This document shows, in pieces, positions 44,101-57,545 of a stretch of DNA of 64,000 bases. The DNA comes from Datnioides undecimradiatus. Lineage: Eukaryota; Chordata; Actinopteri; Lobotiformes; Datnioididae. A program made the position numbers and the translations under genes. The first letter of the stretch is position 1. Every line of letters starts with the position of its first letter. The notes under the pieces were generated by a model. The model did no database searches, had not been told where the DNA came from, and saw only the letters and a list, made by a program, of their open reading frames with translations. The stretch is taken from the NCBI GenBank assembly GCA_008933995.1, contig WARS01000016.1:11465848-11529847 (forward strand), given 5' to 3'.

Positions 44101-45075
44101 ATGGGATTAATCATCCAGGAGTCCTAATCTGAGATTCTAAATCTGGGGATTAGGCTGGTGGGCAGGGGTCTGCAAAGACATATTGAGATTATCTGATCGT
44201 GTTCGCCTTGATTATGAGCTTAGCTGCTACAATGCAGGGTAATAGTCATCAACCAATCATGGCGTCTTTGAAAGTTTTCAGTTGGCCTTTAATCCCAGTT
44301 TAGATTAATACTGCTGGACATGGCTGATGTTTACAAACCTCTGGCCTGGAAACACTTCCTATTTTTCAGCTGGAATGGAGCCCAACTAATAACAGCTGGG
44401 TAATACAGAGGCCACTCTCAAAAACACAAACTTGGTGCACTACTGAAACAAGGGAAGGATGTTAAATGATAAATCTGGTGATATTTCTTCATGTTGTCAA
44501 CAAATCTTGGTTAAAAAAACAAAACCGTGTCCATGCAGCCAAAGCAGTGTATCCAAAAAATAATGCTCTCCTTTAATCTCCCTTCTGAATAAAGTTTGCA
44601 TAAAACTACAATACCCAGCTGTTTCATTTAAACTTTTTTGTCTCAAATTCTCAAATGAGGCTATTACATATTCATGACCTGTTTTTACATCTTCAGAAGA
44701 AACAAATGGGCTTTGGGCTGAGAGCCACAAACAGGAACGAAAGTTGGAAACTACAGAGAGCTGCATGGTTGACTTTGGTCTTTTCTTTGGAGTTGTTGAC
44801 AATAACACAAACATAGAATATCATCAGCCTCGTTCGCTCAGTTCTGATGGTATTTAGACAGTTTTTTTTTCATTTTTAAGTGCATCATTTTCATTGCTTA
44901 CCCTTCAGCTTACAAAATAATTGAACTTATTTTTTTTGTTTATGTTTGGTTTGTTCTGCCTCTTCTGCATCTATTGATACTGTGATTTGAAATGTTTGTT
45001 TTCATATTTACTACTTCAGTGGTCCAAGGAAAAGTACCAACCACTATTTTAAAATTAAGTGGGATTTCAATGAAA

Positions 45076-45103
45076 ACAACAACAACAACAACAACAACAA
45101 CAA
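45076..45103 (+). repeat. (CAA)n trinucleotide microsatellite
   Basis: About nine AAC/CAA units. Confidence 0.95.
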
Positions 45104-48094
45104 ATGAGCACCCCTTCCACTGTATTTGAACGCTGCAGCCGTCACTCTCAACCCAAACTAACAGGCTATCTACCACCAGTGACAAATCTCCCAATCCTGC
45201 AGTGGAAGTGGTGGTGATTCAGTAACGACTCACATCATTCACTCAAAGTGAGAAGCACACCTGCTGCTGTTTCAACACACAAATCACTGCAGTCTAGTTA
45301 GCGGACCAGTTTTCATTTTGGAGAGAGAAAAAAAAGGACTGTAATAAGTCCATGCTGAGAGAATATCAGAGAGACTTAAATGACTCCGTCTGGCCTGGAG
45401 GGATCACTCTGCACCAGGAAGCCCATTTCTATACAACACCCCTCCTATCTTCTCACATACTCATTTATCTGCTTGCAAAATTACGACCCTTTCAATTTAG
45501 ATCTGCTTTGAAACATGCGGCGTATTGAGAGGAAGTGAGAGAACTGAGGGAAGTCGCAGTTTAGGGCGGAAAAACATCAGCTCAGAACGCCACCTCGGGA
45601 TCATGTGGATGGAAACTGATGGACGGCTAGCATAGAAGCCAAAACTGAACCAATTCTTCCTTTTCTTCCAAAGATCCAAAGAAAAAGAAATGGACATCTG
45701 AACATCTCACCTCATGAGCAAGACTGCAACAAAATTAATTGAGTAGAAGTGGGAAATTAACAGAGCTGTTGTTTCCTCTGCAGTTTAGTAACAACACTTA
45801 GATGAAAGAGAGAGACAGTAAGTCAAAGACAGTAAGTCAAACAGCAGCATGGCCGGTGAGCACAAGCAAGACTGGGGACAAGGAAGGGATATTAGAGTCT
45901 AATGGAAAAGCAGCAGTTCTTGGAATCTCAGTGGCTTCATCTTAACTCTCCACAGAGAGAGAAATGTATTTTTAGAGCACTAGCTCAGATGAAGCAGTCC
46001 AACCTCTTTTCCACTTGTTCAGACTAGGGGCACTGGCACAGAGAGGAAAAAATGGGTGAAAAAGTATATAGGGCTGAGTATAAAGAGCCGCAGAAGAGAG
46101 AGAAGAGAGATCGTTTTTGTTTTCTTGCGATGAAAAATAAGTTAATTGTGTGATCTCACCATAATAAGGTTTTTTTCTAAGATCAGTGATGTTGACATCA
46201 CAAATAACTCCTCAATTTCTTGACTTTACAGGCTGTTAAAGTGTTTTCTTAGGATCATAGAATAATAATAACTCAGCATCATGGCAGTGTTTTTTTCATG
46301 ATCAGAGAATAATTAATTCATGATAACAATGTTGTGAAATGATAATTATTCTTGATCAGAAGGCCCAAAGAGAAATAATGTCTCTACACATGTCTCTTCA
46401 GTCTTCTGTTCAGAGAGACAATATGAAACAGGACGAAAATGAGATTACTGACGAGTTGTGGATTATTGTTAGCTCCAGTTCATGCCTCTTATTTATTGCC
46501 ATTGCATTCAACTTACAGAGCTATGCATCTGTTTTTTTCCCCCAGAACATTAAAACCTGTCAGTCTGCAATAGAATATATTTCATGTATTATTGATTCTA
46601 GCCTTTCTAGCCTTCAAAACAGGGTCTGTTTGTCATTATCTAAACAAAAATGGTGCACAGATTTGACGACATGACTTAGTTATTATCAGTTACCTTGATA
46701 CGCACTGAAGTTTTTAATATGTTATGTTTTGATACAAATGAACATATTCTGATATTGTTTTACAAAGACAGCAACAATTTAGAATTTTAGCATGCTAACA
46801 TATGCTTGTTTGGTAATAAGAACAAATGGGGATGCACGTAAATATTTGTCAGGTTGAAGTGTTGACCTGAGGAGTACTAAATAAACAAAAAACATGAGTG
46901 GATCGCAATGTTCTCCAGTGCAATCTCTTCACTTCAAAAATGTCTAGATCATTTGCTCAAAGCCAAAAATGACACCCTAACAGTGGCACCAGAGGAAAAG
47001 TCAATAGGGTTGGCATAGTCATCAGGATTCATCCTCTTGGTATCATGAATCCTTAACACGGTGACTCATGAGAGGCACAGAGTGGGGCTAGGATTAGTGT
47101 ATGAATGCAGAAATCCAGCTTGCACCACAGGGCGGGACTTGATTGACAGGCAAGGAGTGAGTTACGACTATTGGAGGCTTGGTGCTGGTTGGCGTGTGTG
47201 TCTGTGCGTGTGTGTGCGTGTGTGTGTGTTCTGTTGGAGAATTCATCTGTTCAGCCATGATTCCATCTAATTCAATTTCCCTCTAACCCTCTTTCTGGTC
47301 AGAGCTGCCCCCTTTCATTTCTTCATCCTGATAATTTTATTTTCTATTCCTCTCCTCTATCCTTCCTTCTTTTGGCCCGATCCTGCAGTCAACTCTGCTT
47401 TTCACAGCTGTAACTCTCCCTCCTTTCTCTGTTCCTCCCTCTCACTTTGTTCACCCCCCTCCTCCCCCTCCATCCCTTCTTCTCTTGCCAGTCAGCTTTA
47501 TGATGTGGCGATCGATGATGTGTCCTTGACCTCGTTATGAGTCCCTCTCCTCTCCCCCACAGCAGGCTTTATTGACCCATAACTCCTCTACAGTCCCTAA
47601 CCCCCTTTTCCCCTCTTTTTCGCTCATCCTCTGTCCTCTCTATCTCAAAGTCTTTTGCTCATTGACAAACCTCTCTTCTTTGCTTTTGCCAATTTTTTTG
47701 GCACCCGCAAATCATTAAATTCTTCTTAAAGACTTTACACATCCTGTCCCTATCCCTCTGGCTTCTTCTCATTGTTATCTCACTTTATTTCCAAATTTGG
47801 CTTCCTTCTCTTTCACCTCGACTACCCATTCTTACATTTTCTGTCGAAATGGTCTTTGCTCATACCTTAAATGTACCTCATTTTAATTCCTGTCTGCTTT
47901 ACCAGCTTCTACCTTCTTCTCTAGCAAAACACTCTCTGTACCCAAGCGCTTCCTTGATGTTTCCCCACCTGACTCACAAGGCAAAAAGCATGTTTGTGTG
48001 TGTACGTCTGTATACTTTCTATTATTTGGCTGAGCAAATGCAATAAAGACTGAATACTGCATATCCCAAGTATCTACTGAATTTTGACACACAT

Positions 48095-48097
<3 letters not shown>

Positions 48098-48134
<37 letters not shown>
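48098..48134 (+). repeat. (CA)n microsatellite
   Basis: Perfect CA dinucleotide run of about 18 units, preceded by ACATGCG. Confidence 0.95.
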
Positions 48135-48136
<2 letters not shown>

Positions 48137-51100
48137 TTGAAAACACACTCACACACATACGGATGAATTGGCTGTGGTCCAGTGTGGCCTATGAATTCAT
48201 GGCTGATGGAATATTAATTGAGTTTGACGGAGGACATAAAAAACCTTCCCCTTAATCTGACACGGGCCATTACAGTTCAATACTGACATGGGAGCTTCAC
48301 TCATCTGCACGGCATGGTGCGTATGTTTGAGTGGGTGTGTTTGTGTGTGTGTGTGTGCATGTAATGCATCTGTACTGTACTAGTATATGAGTGTCTTGAT
48401 ACAGTATGAGAGTTATTGTGGAGTTATTTCAGGCACATCGGTGTGAATCAAACAGAGGCATGATGGGACTGAACTCAGAATAAACTTAACCATCTGAGTC
48501 TTGCTGCTCTGAAGGAAATGTAGAAAAACCCCCACAAAGTTCCTAATATAGCTTTCATTTCAGGGCAAATGCGTGTTGCAGTGCACGTGTGTGTATGTGT
48601 GTGTTTGTGTGTGTGCATATGTTTATGCGCAGGAATGGGACTTCACACCTTTATGTTTGTGTTTTATTGCTGTGCATGAGTGTGAGACTTTCAAAGCCTG
48701 CAAGATGTGTTATGTCAGCCTGTGAGAATGCATGTGTGTGTGTGCGTCTGTTTGAAGTGAGAGGAGGTGCATGTGTGCGTGCGCGCACAGGTTGGCTCAG
48801 TCATCAAGGTAATTAGTGTGTAAACCTCCTTGCTGTCGGTTCAAAGAGAATTAACGAGCTCTAGTTAATTAACAGTCTCCCTCTCTTCTCGTTACATGTG
48901 TCTGCATATTCAGCACATGTGTGCTTGCGTGTGTATGTGCGACATCTCCACATCTGACTGTGCATGTGAGAGCACATTTGGATGTGTTTTTGTTTGCCTA
49001 TGCACCACTACACTCTGGTCTGCATAATGAATTGACAGGATGCGGCTTATGCATAAACCAAAACTACAAATATGGTTGTAGGACGAGAGCCACATTTCCC
49101 TTTGGCTCTCTGCACAGTCTCATTTATGTTTGACATCATCTAGGTACGGGGGAGAGAGCCACTGTGTAATGGCTGTTTCTATTATTTATTAGTTTATTAC
49201 ATATACATTATATTGTTTAGTTCCTTTTTAGTACATAACAAGTGGTTTGGTTACAACACCGCTCAGATTGGAAGGCAGATTCCCACTGTGGGCACACATT
49301 TGTTCATCCTTTCAATAACCTCCATGTGGCATGCAAGCAGAGTTAGGATGTCATGTATAATCCATAGCTGACCACAGTGCATAGACCATTTAAGATATAC
49401 CACAACATACATTAAGAATACTAAACATAGACCAAACAAACGAAATGATTAATTTTCTACATGAAAAAATGTTTGAAAACTGACTGATGTGGCTTATTTA
49501 ACACCGATAGCACAGACAATATTTAATGACAGCACAGGACAATGCACGATATCTTTTAGTTCCTGACTGGATAGAGTGCATGCAGCCAGCTTATCTGATA
49601 CAGGCTGTTCAATAATTACATTTGAGCTAAACAGCTCTTAGATTTTTAATTACATAAAATGTGTTTTTTCTTGCCTGCGTGCTTTTGTTTATTAAAAGTG
49701 TAACAGCCTGTGGCAGAAGGGATTCATATGTTTTACTGACTGAGAAAAAAAGGATGATATTTTCTAATATTTCACGAACGTTCACAAGCCATGCCGCTGC
49801 TAGCTAATCTGAACGCATGTTGGCCAGCATCACATGTGATGGATTTCACTTGTCTTTGCTGGACTTGCACTTTCCTCTTCGTGTTGCTGCATCTTTGCAT
49901 TTGTAACTGTGCTCAGACAAAATAAGCAACCGGAGGTAGAAAAGATTTTTTTTCCTCCCTGATGGTTTTGTGTTGAAGCAGGCAGACGTCAGACAGTTTT
50001 ATGAGCCAAATGTCAATCAACCAGACACCTGACAACCTATTTGTAATCACTCCCTCCAGACACCTGAAATTTTCCTAACGTTGACTGATGGGTGTAGCTT
50101 TGCATGCTAATATCCCTGCCAGTTGTCCTTCACGTGGTTTCAGCCTATGGACACATGACATTTGATGCCAAGCATCAATATTTTTAAATGTGATTATTAA
50201 AGTAGGTGGTTCGTAAGTGGCTTAGCAGCTCTTGTGGGCAGGGTGACCTATTGAATGGTTAGAACAACCGTGGCATTGAAACACAAGATATAGTTTAATG
50301 AAATAATTGATTTACAATAGAACATAATTCATTAAGTGAAGGGTTGACAGAATATTTTGACAGAGCTTTCAGGAAACTGGATAATCAAGATATCTGATAT
50401 TCAATACAAGATCAATGTAACTGATATCACTATCATCAAATCATGTCACCTCATCCTGTTTCTCATAATATGATCCCTTATTTACTACCTAAAAATAATT
50501 GAGCTGATAAAATGTCAGTCCTGTGCATAGTGCAGCTATAACTGAGCTGAATATGTAAGGTGATATTGCACTATGCTCTATGCTCCCACAACACCCAGTG
50601 AAAACTAATATGCTTGTGTTGACACCACATGGGTACAATCCAGACTTCATATCTGGAATGCTGATCAGTCAAAATGACCTTTGCTTCTGCTCTTTTGTTT
50701 TGACTCCGTTTAGAAATCATGTCGTGCTAATGCAGCAAATGTGTGAGTGCACTCATATGTGTGAGAGTAGTGCGAGAGTTGGAATAAATAAGTGAATTCA
50801 ATAACTATAAGTTTATTAGAATTCAAATATCATTGAAAAACAATGAGCTTCCCTTCAGATTATTGAGCAGTTTAAAGCAGGGACGATGTCACTTTGCATG
50901 ATTAAACTGTCATGGAAGATGCTTTGCTTAGAAGCACTAAATGGATCAGTTCACACTAATATCTAATTGAAGTCTATATGGCTCTACCAATGACATGTTT
51001 CATTACTTGGATTAAATTTAGCATATGCTGTTCCTTACCAATCTCTATTGCGTTCTATGTTTTTAACTGTGTTAAATACTCTTACCCACCTCCAGATGTC

Positions 51101-52220
51101 TTGTTTTAACGTTTTAGCAGTTTTGTTTTTTTTTTACAAGTGTCTTAAGTGTGAACTTCACTGGTGAAAAATCACATGAATATCTTGAGTGTTTTATCTT
51201 ATCCATAACACCTTTTTTCCCATTGTTGCCTCTCTGTGTTTTATCACAGAGCCAATGGGGCCAATTAATCAACCTGAAACAAACTAAACTAAGCGAGTAA
51301 ACTGGTCAAATTTCTCTGTTCTCAGGTTACATTTGCTCACAACTCTCAAACACGTTTGCGAGGAAATCTTTTGAAACCCTTTGCTGTCGACTGTTAAGTT
51401 ATGCATCAAAGGCAGCGCGGAGGAGAAACAGTGAAATATGCTGACAGAAAGCATCTCGCAGGGGCTGTGTGAACAGGACAGATGTGTTAACAATTCATTT
51501 GACGATGATATATTTACACTGCTTATTTAAATATAGAACTGATCTAAAACTGTATTCAAGCCCTCGTGCTTCAACTGAATGACGTATGCAGTGTTGGAAT
51601 GAGGCTATGCTGAGAAGAGCAGAAGTCCCGTTTACACAGCATACCCATTAGGTCAAGAGGACAGGTAAAGACAAGTGTCAGGGGACCAAGTGGGAGAGCT
51701 AGGACCACATATGATGAATAAAACAAAAGATAAATGGATGAATGAACCAAAAAAAAATAAAAAGAGAGACAAAGAAAACACTGAAAGTATTGTTATTCCA
51801 CGTGTGCGGCAGTTTAAACGCTTGAAAGAAGAAAGGGACAGACTTGCAAAACTCTACATGACCACAGACTGTCTGAAGTAGAAATGAAGAGACAAAGAAT
51901 GCTGTTCAGGGAGAAGACGGTGGACTGTTGTGGTATTTGCAGAATGCAAAAAATGGTTTGGAGCAGGTTGAAACTCAGCTCAGGGAGGGTTGAAGCAATA
52001 AGAGCGGCATTTCTTCAGCTGTCTGACTCGCAGAGGCTGATGAGCCAGGGCGCCGTGTTACCACAACACATGCACACACTCACGCCGCTTCCATGCAGAT
52101 ACCGTAAATCCACACATTAGGCACACCTGCTCGCTTATGCTCCTGCTTGCAGGTGCGCACACGCAGACACACACTCACACATTTATAACTATGCAGCGTG
52201 TATGTTGCAGTGGGACCACC

Positions 52221-52891
52221 TCTGCAGTAAGAGCAATCCTCCCTTCTCCACACTGCTGCTTTCCCTATTTTTTTCCTCCCATATTTCTCTGCTCCCTCTC
52301 ACCCTTCATTCACTCTTCCTTCTCTCATTTCCCCTTTCCTTGCTTTCCTCTGCTTTTCCCCCTTTCATCCTTCTTATTCTGCAGAAACCCCCCCCCAACT
52401 CTGCGCCTTTCCCTTCTCTCTTTCCTCTGTCTCGGTCTCTCTCTCTCTTTCTCTCCATTGCTCCCTCCAGAAGCAGGTGATGTAGAAGGGTGCTCAGCAG
52501 TATCTGACTATCAGGCCTGACTCTGTGAGAGGAATGATAATCACTGTGCTGCACTGCAGAGAGAGAAAGAAGAGAGGGAGCGAGGGAGAGGGACGAAGAG
52601 AGAAGAGGGAGGGAAAGGGGGCATGAGGTAGAGGGAGAAAGGGGGGCAAGTGCGGCAGTAGAGAAGAGGGGGCAAAATAAAGTGGGGAGGGGTGGAGGAC
52701 GGAGAGGAGGGCAAGAGAATGGGACAAAGAGAGAAGATGGAGAGGACAGAAAGAAAGAAAGAAAGAAAGAAAGGATGGATTACAAAAATTGAGTGTCAGT
52801 AACATACACCTCGCTGTCATGCTCAATCTTTCCCCTTACACAGATACCTTCTCCATCTTCCATTCACCCCATCTGTCCCCTCCTGCATACA

Positions 52892-52930
<39 letters not shown>

Positions 52931-53330
52931 CAGACAACACCACCCCTACCACCACAATAGCTTGTAGTACAGCAGCCCCGCGGTACGAGGGAGAGCCTTA
53001 GCCTTGTGTCTGAGCACCAGAGAACATTAACTGCAGCAGCGAGGTCATCTGATCAGCACTATGCGGTCCCTCTCTCTCTCTCTACACTCCTCTTCACACC
53101 GCTGCAGTCTGCCTCCGGCCCCCCTGTGGCCACCAGTGGAACTACTAGCCACGCTGTCAACCGGCACGCCTGTCCCAATAAAACAGTTTTTGTAACGTAC
53201 AATGTATGTATGTAATTTGCAGGAACTCGCCGGCCATAAATCACTTTCTCTTACTGGGAGCAATTAAAGCCAAACCCTCTGGCCACAGCTCATTATCAAT
53301 TCCCTAACTATTTACTGGAGCTTGTGGGTG
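52221..53330. repeat. facing pyrimidine- and purine-rich blocks
   Basis: The + strand is C/T-rich from about 52235 to 52470, then after about 80 nt A/G-rich from about 52555 to 52775, ending in (GAAA)n at 52747-52773. A (CA)n follows at 52898-52928. The two blocks are roughly complementary in composition and could pair imperfectly. Confidence 0.7.
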
Positions 53331-53369
53331 TGTATTTTGTTTGTAGGTATGTTGTGTACTTGTGTGTGG

Positions 53370-53373
<4 letters not shown>

Positions 53374-53420
<47 letters not shown>
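53374..53420 (+). repeat. (GA)n microsatellite
   Basis: A perfect AG/GA run of about 23 units inside the pcdh7 intron. Confidence 0.96.
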
Positions 53421-53427
<7 letters not shown>

Positions 53428-54774
53428 CTTCTCCGCATGCGGGTCTACTGCATCGCTATCCACCACAGCTTTGTTACCATCAAGCTGTCCACTCTGGCAC
53501 TGAGCTTTCTCCCTTCTCCCTGTCTCCATCTGGGCTCTCCACCCTGCAGATACACATTGAAAATCACTGACTCTATTCACAGCAATGGGCCTTTGAAATG
53601 TTTATCCTTTTGTGTGGCCGTGGCTGTCTATAGGCGGGGAAACAAAAGCTCACAGAGTGAGATGTAAAGCGAGGCTTACTGGACAAATGCCCCATGATTC
53701 AGATTAGCTCCTTTGTTGGTGTGTTTGTGTGCGTGTGTGTGTACGCTCGTGGTGTTCATCGTTTTCCACAGCCCGTCTCTAAAACAGTCATCTCTTATAA
53801 TATCCATGACAGCAGTCATTGTTAAGAAAGATGCAAACAGGATGGTGGCGCACAACCGGCCCTCTGTGTGTGAGTGTGAGTAAGGCAGACCATACATATG
53901 TATGCTTGCTATTTAGATGGCATTTACTGCCCATTCTCTGTGTATATATATATATATGTGTGTGTGTTTGTGCGTGTGTGAGTAGACCATTAGCCTAATA
54001 GTATGCGTGTTAGGAACAGGCTTTTCCCACCCACTGCTATTGTCCATTAAGGGTGACCAGAGGAGAGTGAACAATAGCTTCACTGTGGGGGCCAGTGTAT
54101 GAAAGAGTAAAAGTGAGGATGAGGCTAAAGATACGTAGTTGTCCACACATGGCCGATGGACCGAGTGCGCACACACAGAAACACAACCTCCCTGTTGAGA
54201 GTGATTAGGAGTGCTGCTGTGAACAATAGACAGAGTCAATAAAGGACCTCAGAGACATCCGGATACAAGAGCAAGGTCTCTATCCCCCACCCCCCACCAC
54301 CACCTCTGTTTCCTCCCCCATATTTTCTCTTTCCCTGCATCCTGTACACTTTCTCCTCTCCCCGTATCCCATTCTTTTTCTGTCCATAATAACCGCTCTT
54401 TCGCCTTCAACTATTTTATTTATCATATTTGACCCCAGCTTGCTCCGTCTCTCCCATTTTCTTTTCGTTTACGTCCCCTCTCTCTCTCTCACATATACTC
54501 TGTCTCCTTTGTGGTGCTCCTGTCTTTTGTAAAATGGGCGGACGGGCTGAGCTGACAGAGGCTGACACGGTGGAGCGCCACGGCAAACTGAAATCCATCC
54601 TGTCAGTTTAGAATCAGTGTCACTCATTTTACAAGGTTAAAGATAGCTTTTGCCTAATGTGCTGTCAGACACAAACAAACACGTACACCACATAGGCCCC
54701 GCCACGCATGCACAGTCACAAGCACACATATGAGCTATATGGTAAGCTGGAAGGGCATCGATACAGGCATACAT

Positions 54775-54839
<65 letters not shown>
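54775..54839 (+). repeat. (CA)n microsatellite, longest in window
   Basis: About 32 perfect CA units. Confidence 0.97.
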
Positions 54840-54844
<5 letters not shown>

Positions 54845-55332
54845 ACCCAGGCTCTGCGCTCTAGGAGAAGACTGCATTAACTCACCCACCTACATATGAA
54901 TATGACCCAAAATGGTAATACCGCATATTTGCATATGAGTGTATGACTATTGAATATCTGTGTGTGTGTGTGTGTGAGCCCCATCTCAGCCCCATCACCC
55001 CCGTGACAGACATGGTGTCACAGAAATGTCTTGGGGAGCCTCGTCCAATGTCCTGACAATAGTCTCAGTGTGTGCGAGCGACTCGGGGACACAGAGGGGG
55101 CGTTATACTGAGTAGACGACATGCACGTACACATACACGCACACACATATGCGCAGACACACACATGCACGCATTAAAGAGGGAAGACAGTGCACTCTTT
55201 CTCTCCCTCTGCGCTATTTCTCATTCCCTCTCTCCCTGACGCAGAGAGACTCAATCATTCTCACACTCTGTCTCCTTTGACGCAGAGGAAAAACATAAAA
55301 CACTGCTCCCTCCCTCTCTCCCTCTTTTTTTA

Positions 55333-55337
<5 letters not shown>

Positions 55338-55394
<57 letters not shown>
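55338..55394 (+). repeat. (GT)n microsatellite
   Basis: About 28 GT units with one ATG interruption at its left edge. Confidence 0.96.
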
Positions 55395-55397
<3 letters not shown>

Positions 55398-57404
55398 CAA
55401 ATGCAAGACAGTATAATTAATATGGCTTTCATGTTCTTTGAGCTATGAAGTATGCTTTTGGTATGCAAACAGACTTCTTGCATGTGATTGTGTGTGTCTG
55501 CGAGTCTGTGTGTGATTGTGTGTGTGTATGTGTGCTGTTCGATACACCAGGGACCGAGTGCAGAGTCGGGCCATTGAACGGAAGGCGAAGGAAGGAGGAG
55601 AGTTAATGAGAAAGCAGAGGAGAGTCCAACCCATGCCCATCGATAACCTCACACCATACTTCAAGCATATACGTACACTGGCTCCATTTTTGAAATCCCC
55701 TTTGAAAATTATGGTTCAGCATCAGGGTTAAGAAATGACTTCAGTGAAGTCAGATCCAGCAGAGTTTCAGAGAGCCAAGCCTTTGCTGAGGAGTCAGCCT
55801 GATTATTATGCGACTCCTGGCATTAAAAAATGTTTAAAAATGCAAATTATTCCACAGCTACTGCAGTAAAATAGTTAAGCTGCAACTGAAAACGTAATGT
55901 TTATTGCATACTGAAACTACAGGTATGTGCTTCACTAATTAGTCAGAATGAGGAGATGTATGTTCTCTAACAAGTATATTAATGTATGTACCGCAGGTGA
56001 TCTGGGGATATAAGGATTTAGAGAATATAACCATGTTTATAACCTGACTTTCCTTTATAAGTTGAGTTCATTCATTACATTGCTTTTAGGTCCTCTGTTC
56101 CAGACATAAATAATGATCAATTCTTTGTATGATTTATCCGTGGATCATTTTCTTGATTACTTGAAAAACCATTATGTTTAAAGTATAAGAAAATAGTTAA
56201 AAATGCAGTTGATTGATGGTGGCATATTGGTTGTTTTATCCAACCAACAGTCTAAAAAATGTTCTCAGAACACCAGAAAATATTTTTTACCGTAACACTG
56301 ATTGTTGCTGACTGATTTTCTCTTGAGCAAATAGTCGAACAATCAATCAAATAACGTGTCAGCTCTAAACTGTTGCTCCTGTGCAAACTCTAAAGAGTGA
56401 CAATGTATTTGTTTTTAAACTTTAAAAATGAGAAAAAGAAGACTTTTTCCAACCCATTTATCCGAAAACTAAACAATTACCAAGATATACTGCGCAGTTT
56501 GAATAGAACAAAGCAAGACCTCTAAAGTTTAGAATATTTGAATGACTTGACTGTATGAATGTGCTGAAAAGCTCAAACTTTGTCTCCAGCACTTTGTAAA
56601 AGCCAGTGCATTTGCTAATGTCTACACAAGATAGGATGTGCTGTCTGTAAATTGGTTTTCCTCAGTCTCACATTCTACATAAAGCCCCATATGGGAGTAG
56701 GGAATGAATTATTAAACTGTTCATAATGATCATGCCATGCGAGAGTAACACTGCTTTGTAAAAGTCACGCACATGAAACTAATGCTTCTTTGATATCCAA
56801 TTAGTAGTTTAGTCAATAATTTTAAATTCAGCGTTTGATCAACCTTGAAACTAGACTGCTGCTGCTGCCGCTTTGTGGTTAAGATCTACTTAAAACGTGG
56901 CCAAGCAGCATGCTTGACTTCTGCCGTTTAGAAAATTCAGGAAAATAAAAAAGATGGAAAAAAAGAAAAACCCGTGGAGAGCATGTTGAGGTGAAATCGT
57001 CGATTCAACATATTTTTGATGGAAGGCTCCCTGCAACGGCACTGCTGGATTTAAAAGGGCCATCGTCAGCAAAGGCCGGCATTAAGAAACACTCTCACAC
57101 ATCTAATTCTAATCAAAGCCCGCTCTTTTTAACAGCCGTGAAAGCTTTCATGTTAACACGACACCGCGACCAAAGCTTTATTCACGCTTTTAAAAGAGAC
57201 TGACCGGTCAATGAGCACGTGTGTGCGCCTGCACCTGACAATACACTATATCTGTGTCAACACACTATCCTCTCCTCTCATCTTACCGGTGACACTGTGT
57301 GTGACTCCCCCAACCATGCATAAATTGTCAATGATCCCCACTTACACTGTGTGTTTGTGTGCGTGTATGCATGCATGCGCACAGGGATGTGTGTATATAT
57401 TTTC

Positions 57405-57545
57405 CAAGCTATCTCAGGTTGTTGGCTCAGATGCAAGTATTCTTTTATCCAGCCAATTAGAGGTTGCCATTTCATCCCCATGGAAACTTGTTTGGGGCTC
57501 TAATTGGGAGATACATTTGCATGACTTTGATTATAATTTTTTTCT
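57405..57545. promoter_or_regulatory. pcdh7: enhancer-like cluster of homeodomain and octamer motifs
   Basis: CCAATTAGAG (57453-57462) and its exact reverse complement CTCTAATTGG (57498-57507) flank a 35-bp spacer. Nearby is a perfect POU octamer ATTTGCAT (57515-57522), then TGATTATAATT. The cluster sits in the pcdh7 intron. Enhancer function is inferred from motif density only. Confidence 0.35.

Larger units (their letters stand above)
44099..52220 (-). other. pcdh7: pcdh7 large intron, part 1
   Basis: No exon is recognised. It contains (CAA)n at 45076-45103, a pyrimidine-rich block at about 47275-47700, (GT)n at 47198-47228 and (CA)n at 48098-48134. An inverted AATTAAC/GTTAATT arrangement lies at 48849-48873. 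The frames at 46339-46674 (+) and 51675-51881 (+) match no family I know. Confidence 0.7.
53421..57400 (-). other. pcdh7: pcdh7 large intron, microsatellite-dense part
   Basis: It includes (TA)n(TG)n at 53942-53968, a 65-nt (CA)n at 54775-54839, (GT)n at 54960-54976 and a 57-nt (GT)n at 55338-55394. After 55700 the sequence becomes unique and AT-rich. The stretch 56990-57205 looks non-repetitive and of mixed composition, a candidate conserved non-coding element. No exon recognised. Confidence 0.7.

Noticed and set aside
51589-51610. CAGTGTTGGAATGAGG as a second hAT terminus
   Set aside because: Internal sequence lacks the usual hAT words and no partner end is visible.
51675-51881. Lys/Glu-rich 68-codon frame
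   Set aside because: Composition follows an A/G-rich stretch; no family resemblance.
48098-55394. regularly repeated CA/GT/GA tracts as possible CRISPR-like or satellite arrays
   Set aside because: They are plain dinucleotide microsatellites with no spacers or longer repeat unit.
57463-57497. RFX X-box formed by GTTGCCAT and ATGGAAAC
   Set aside because: The half-sites are too far apart for a normal X-box.
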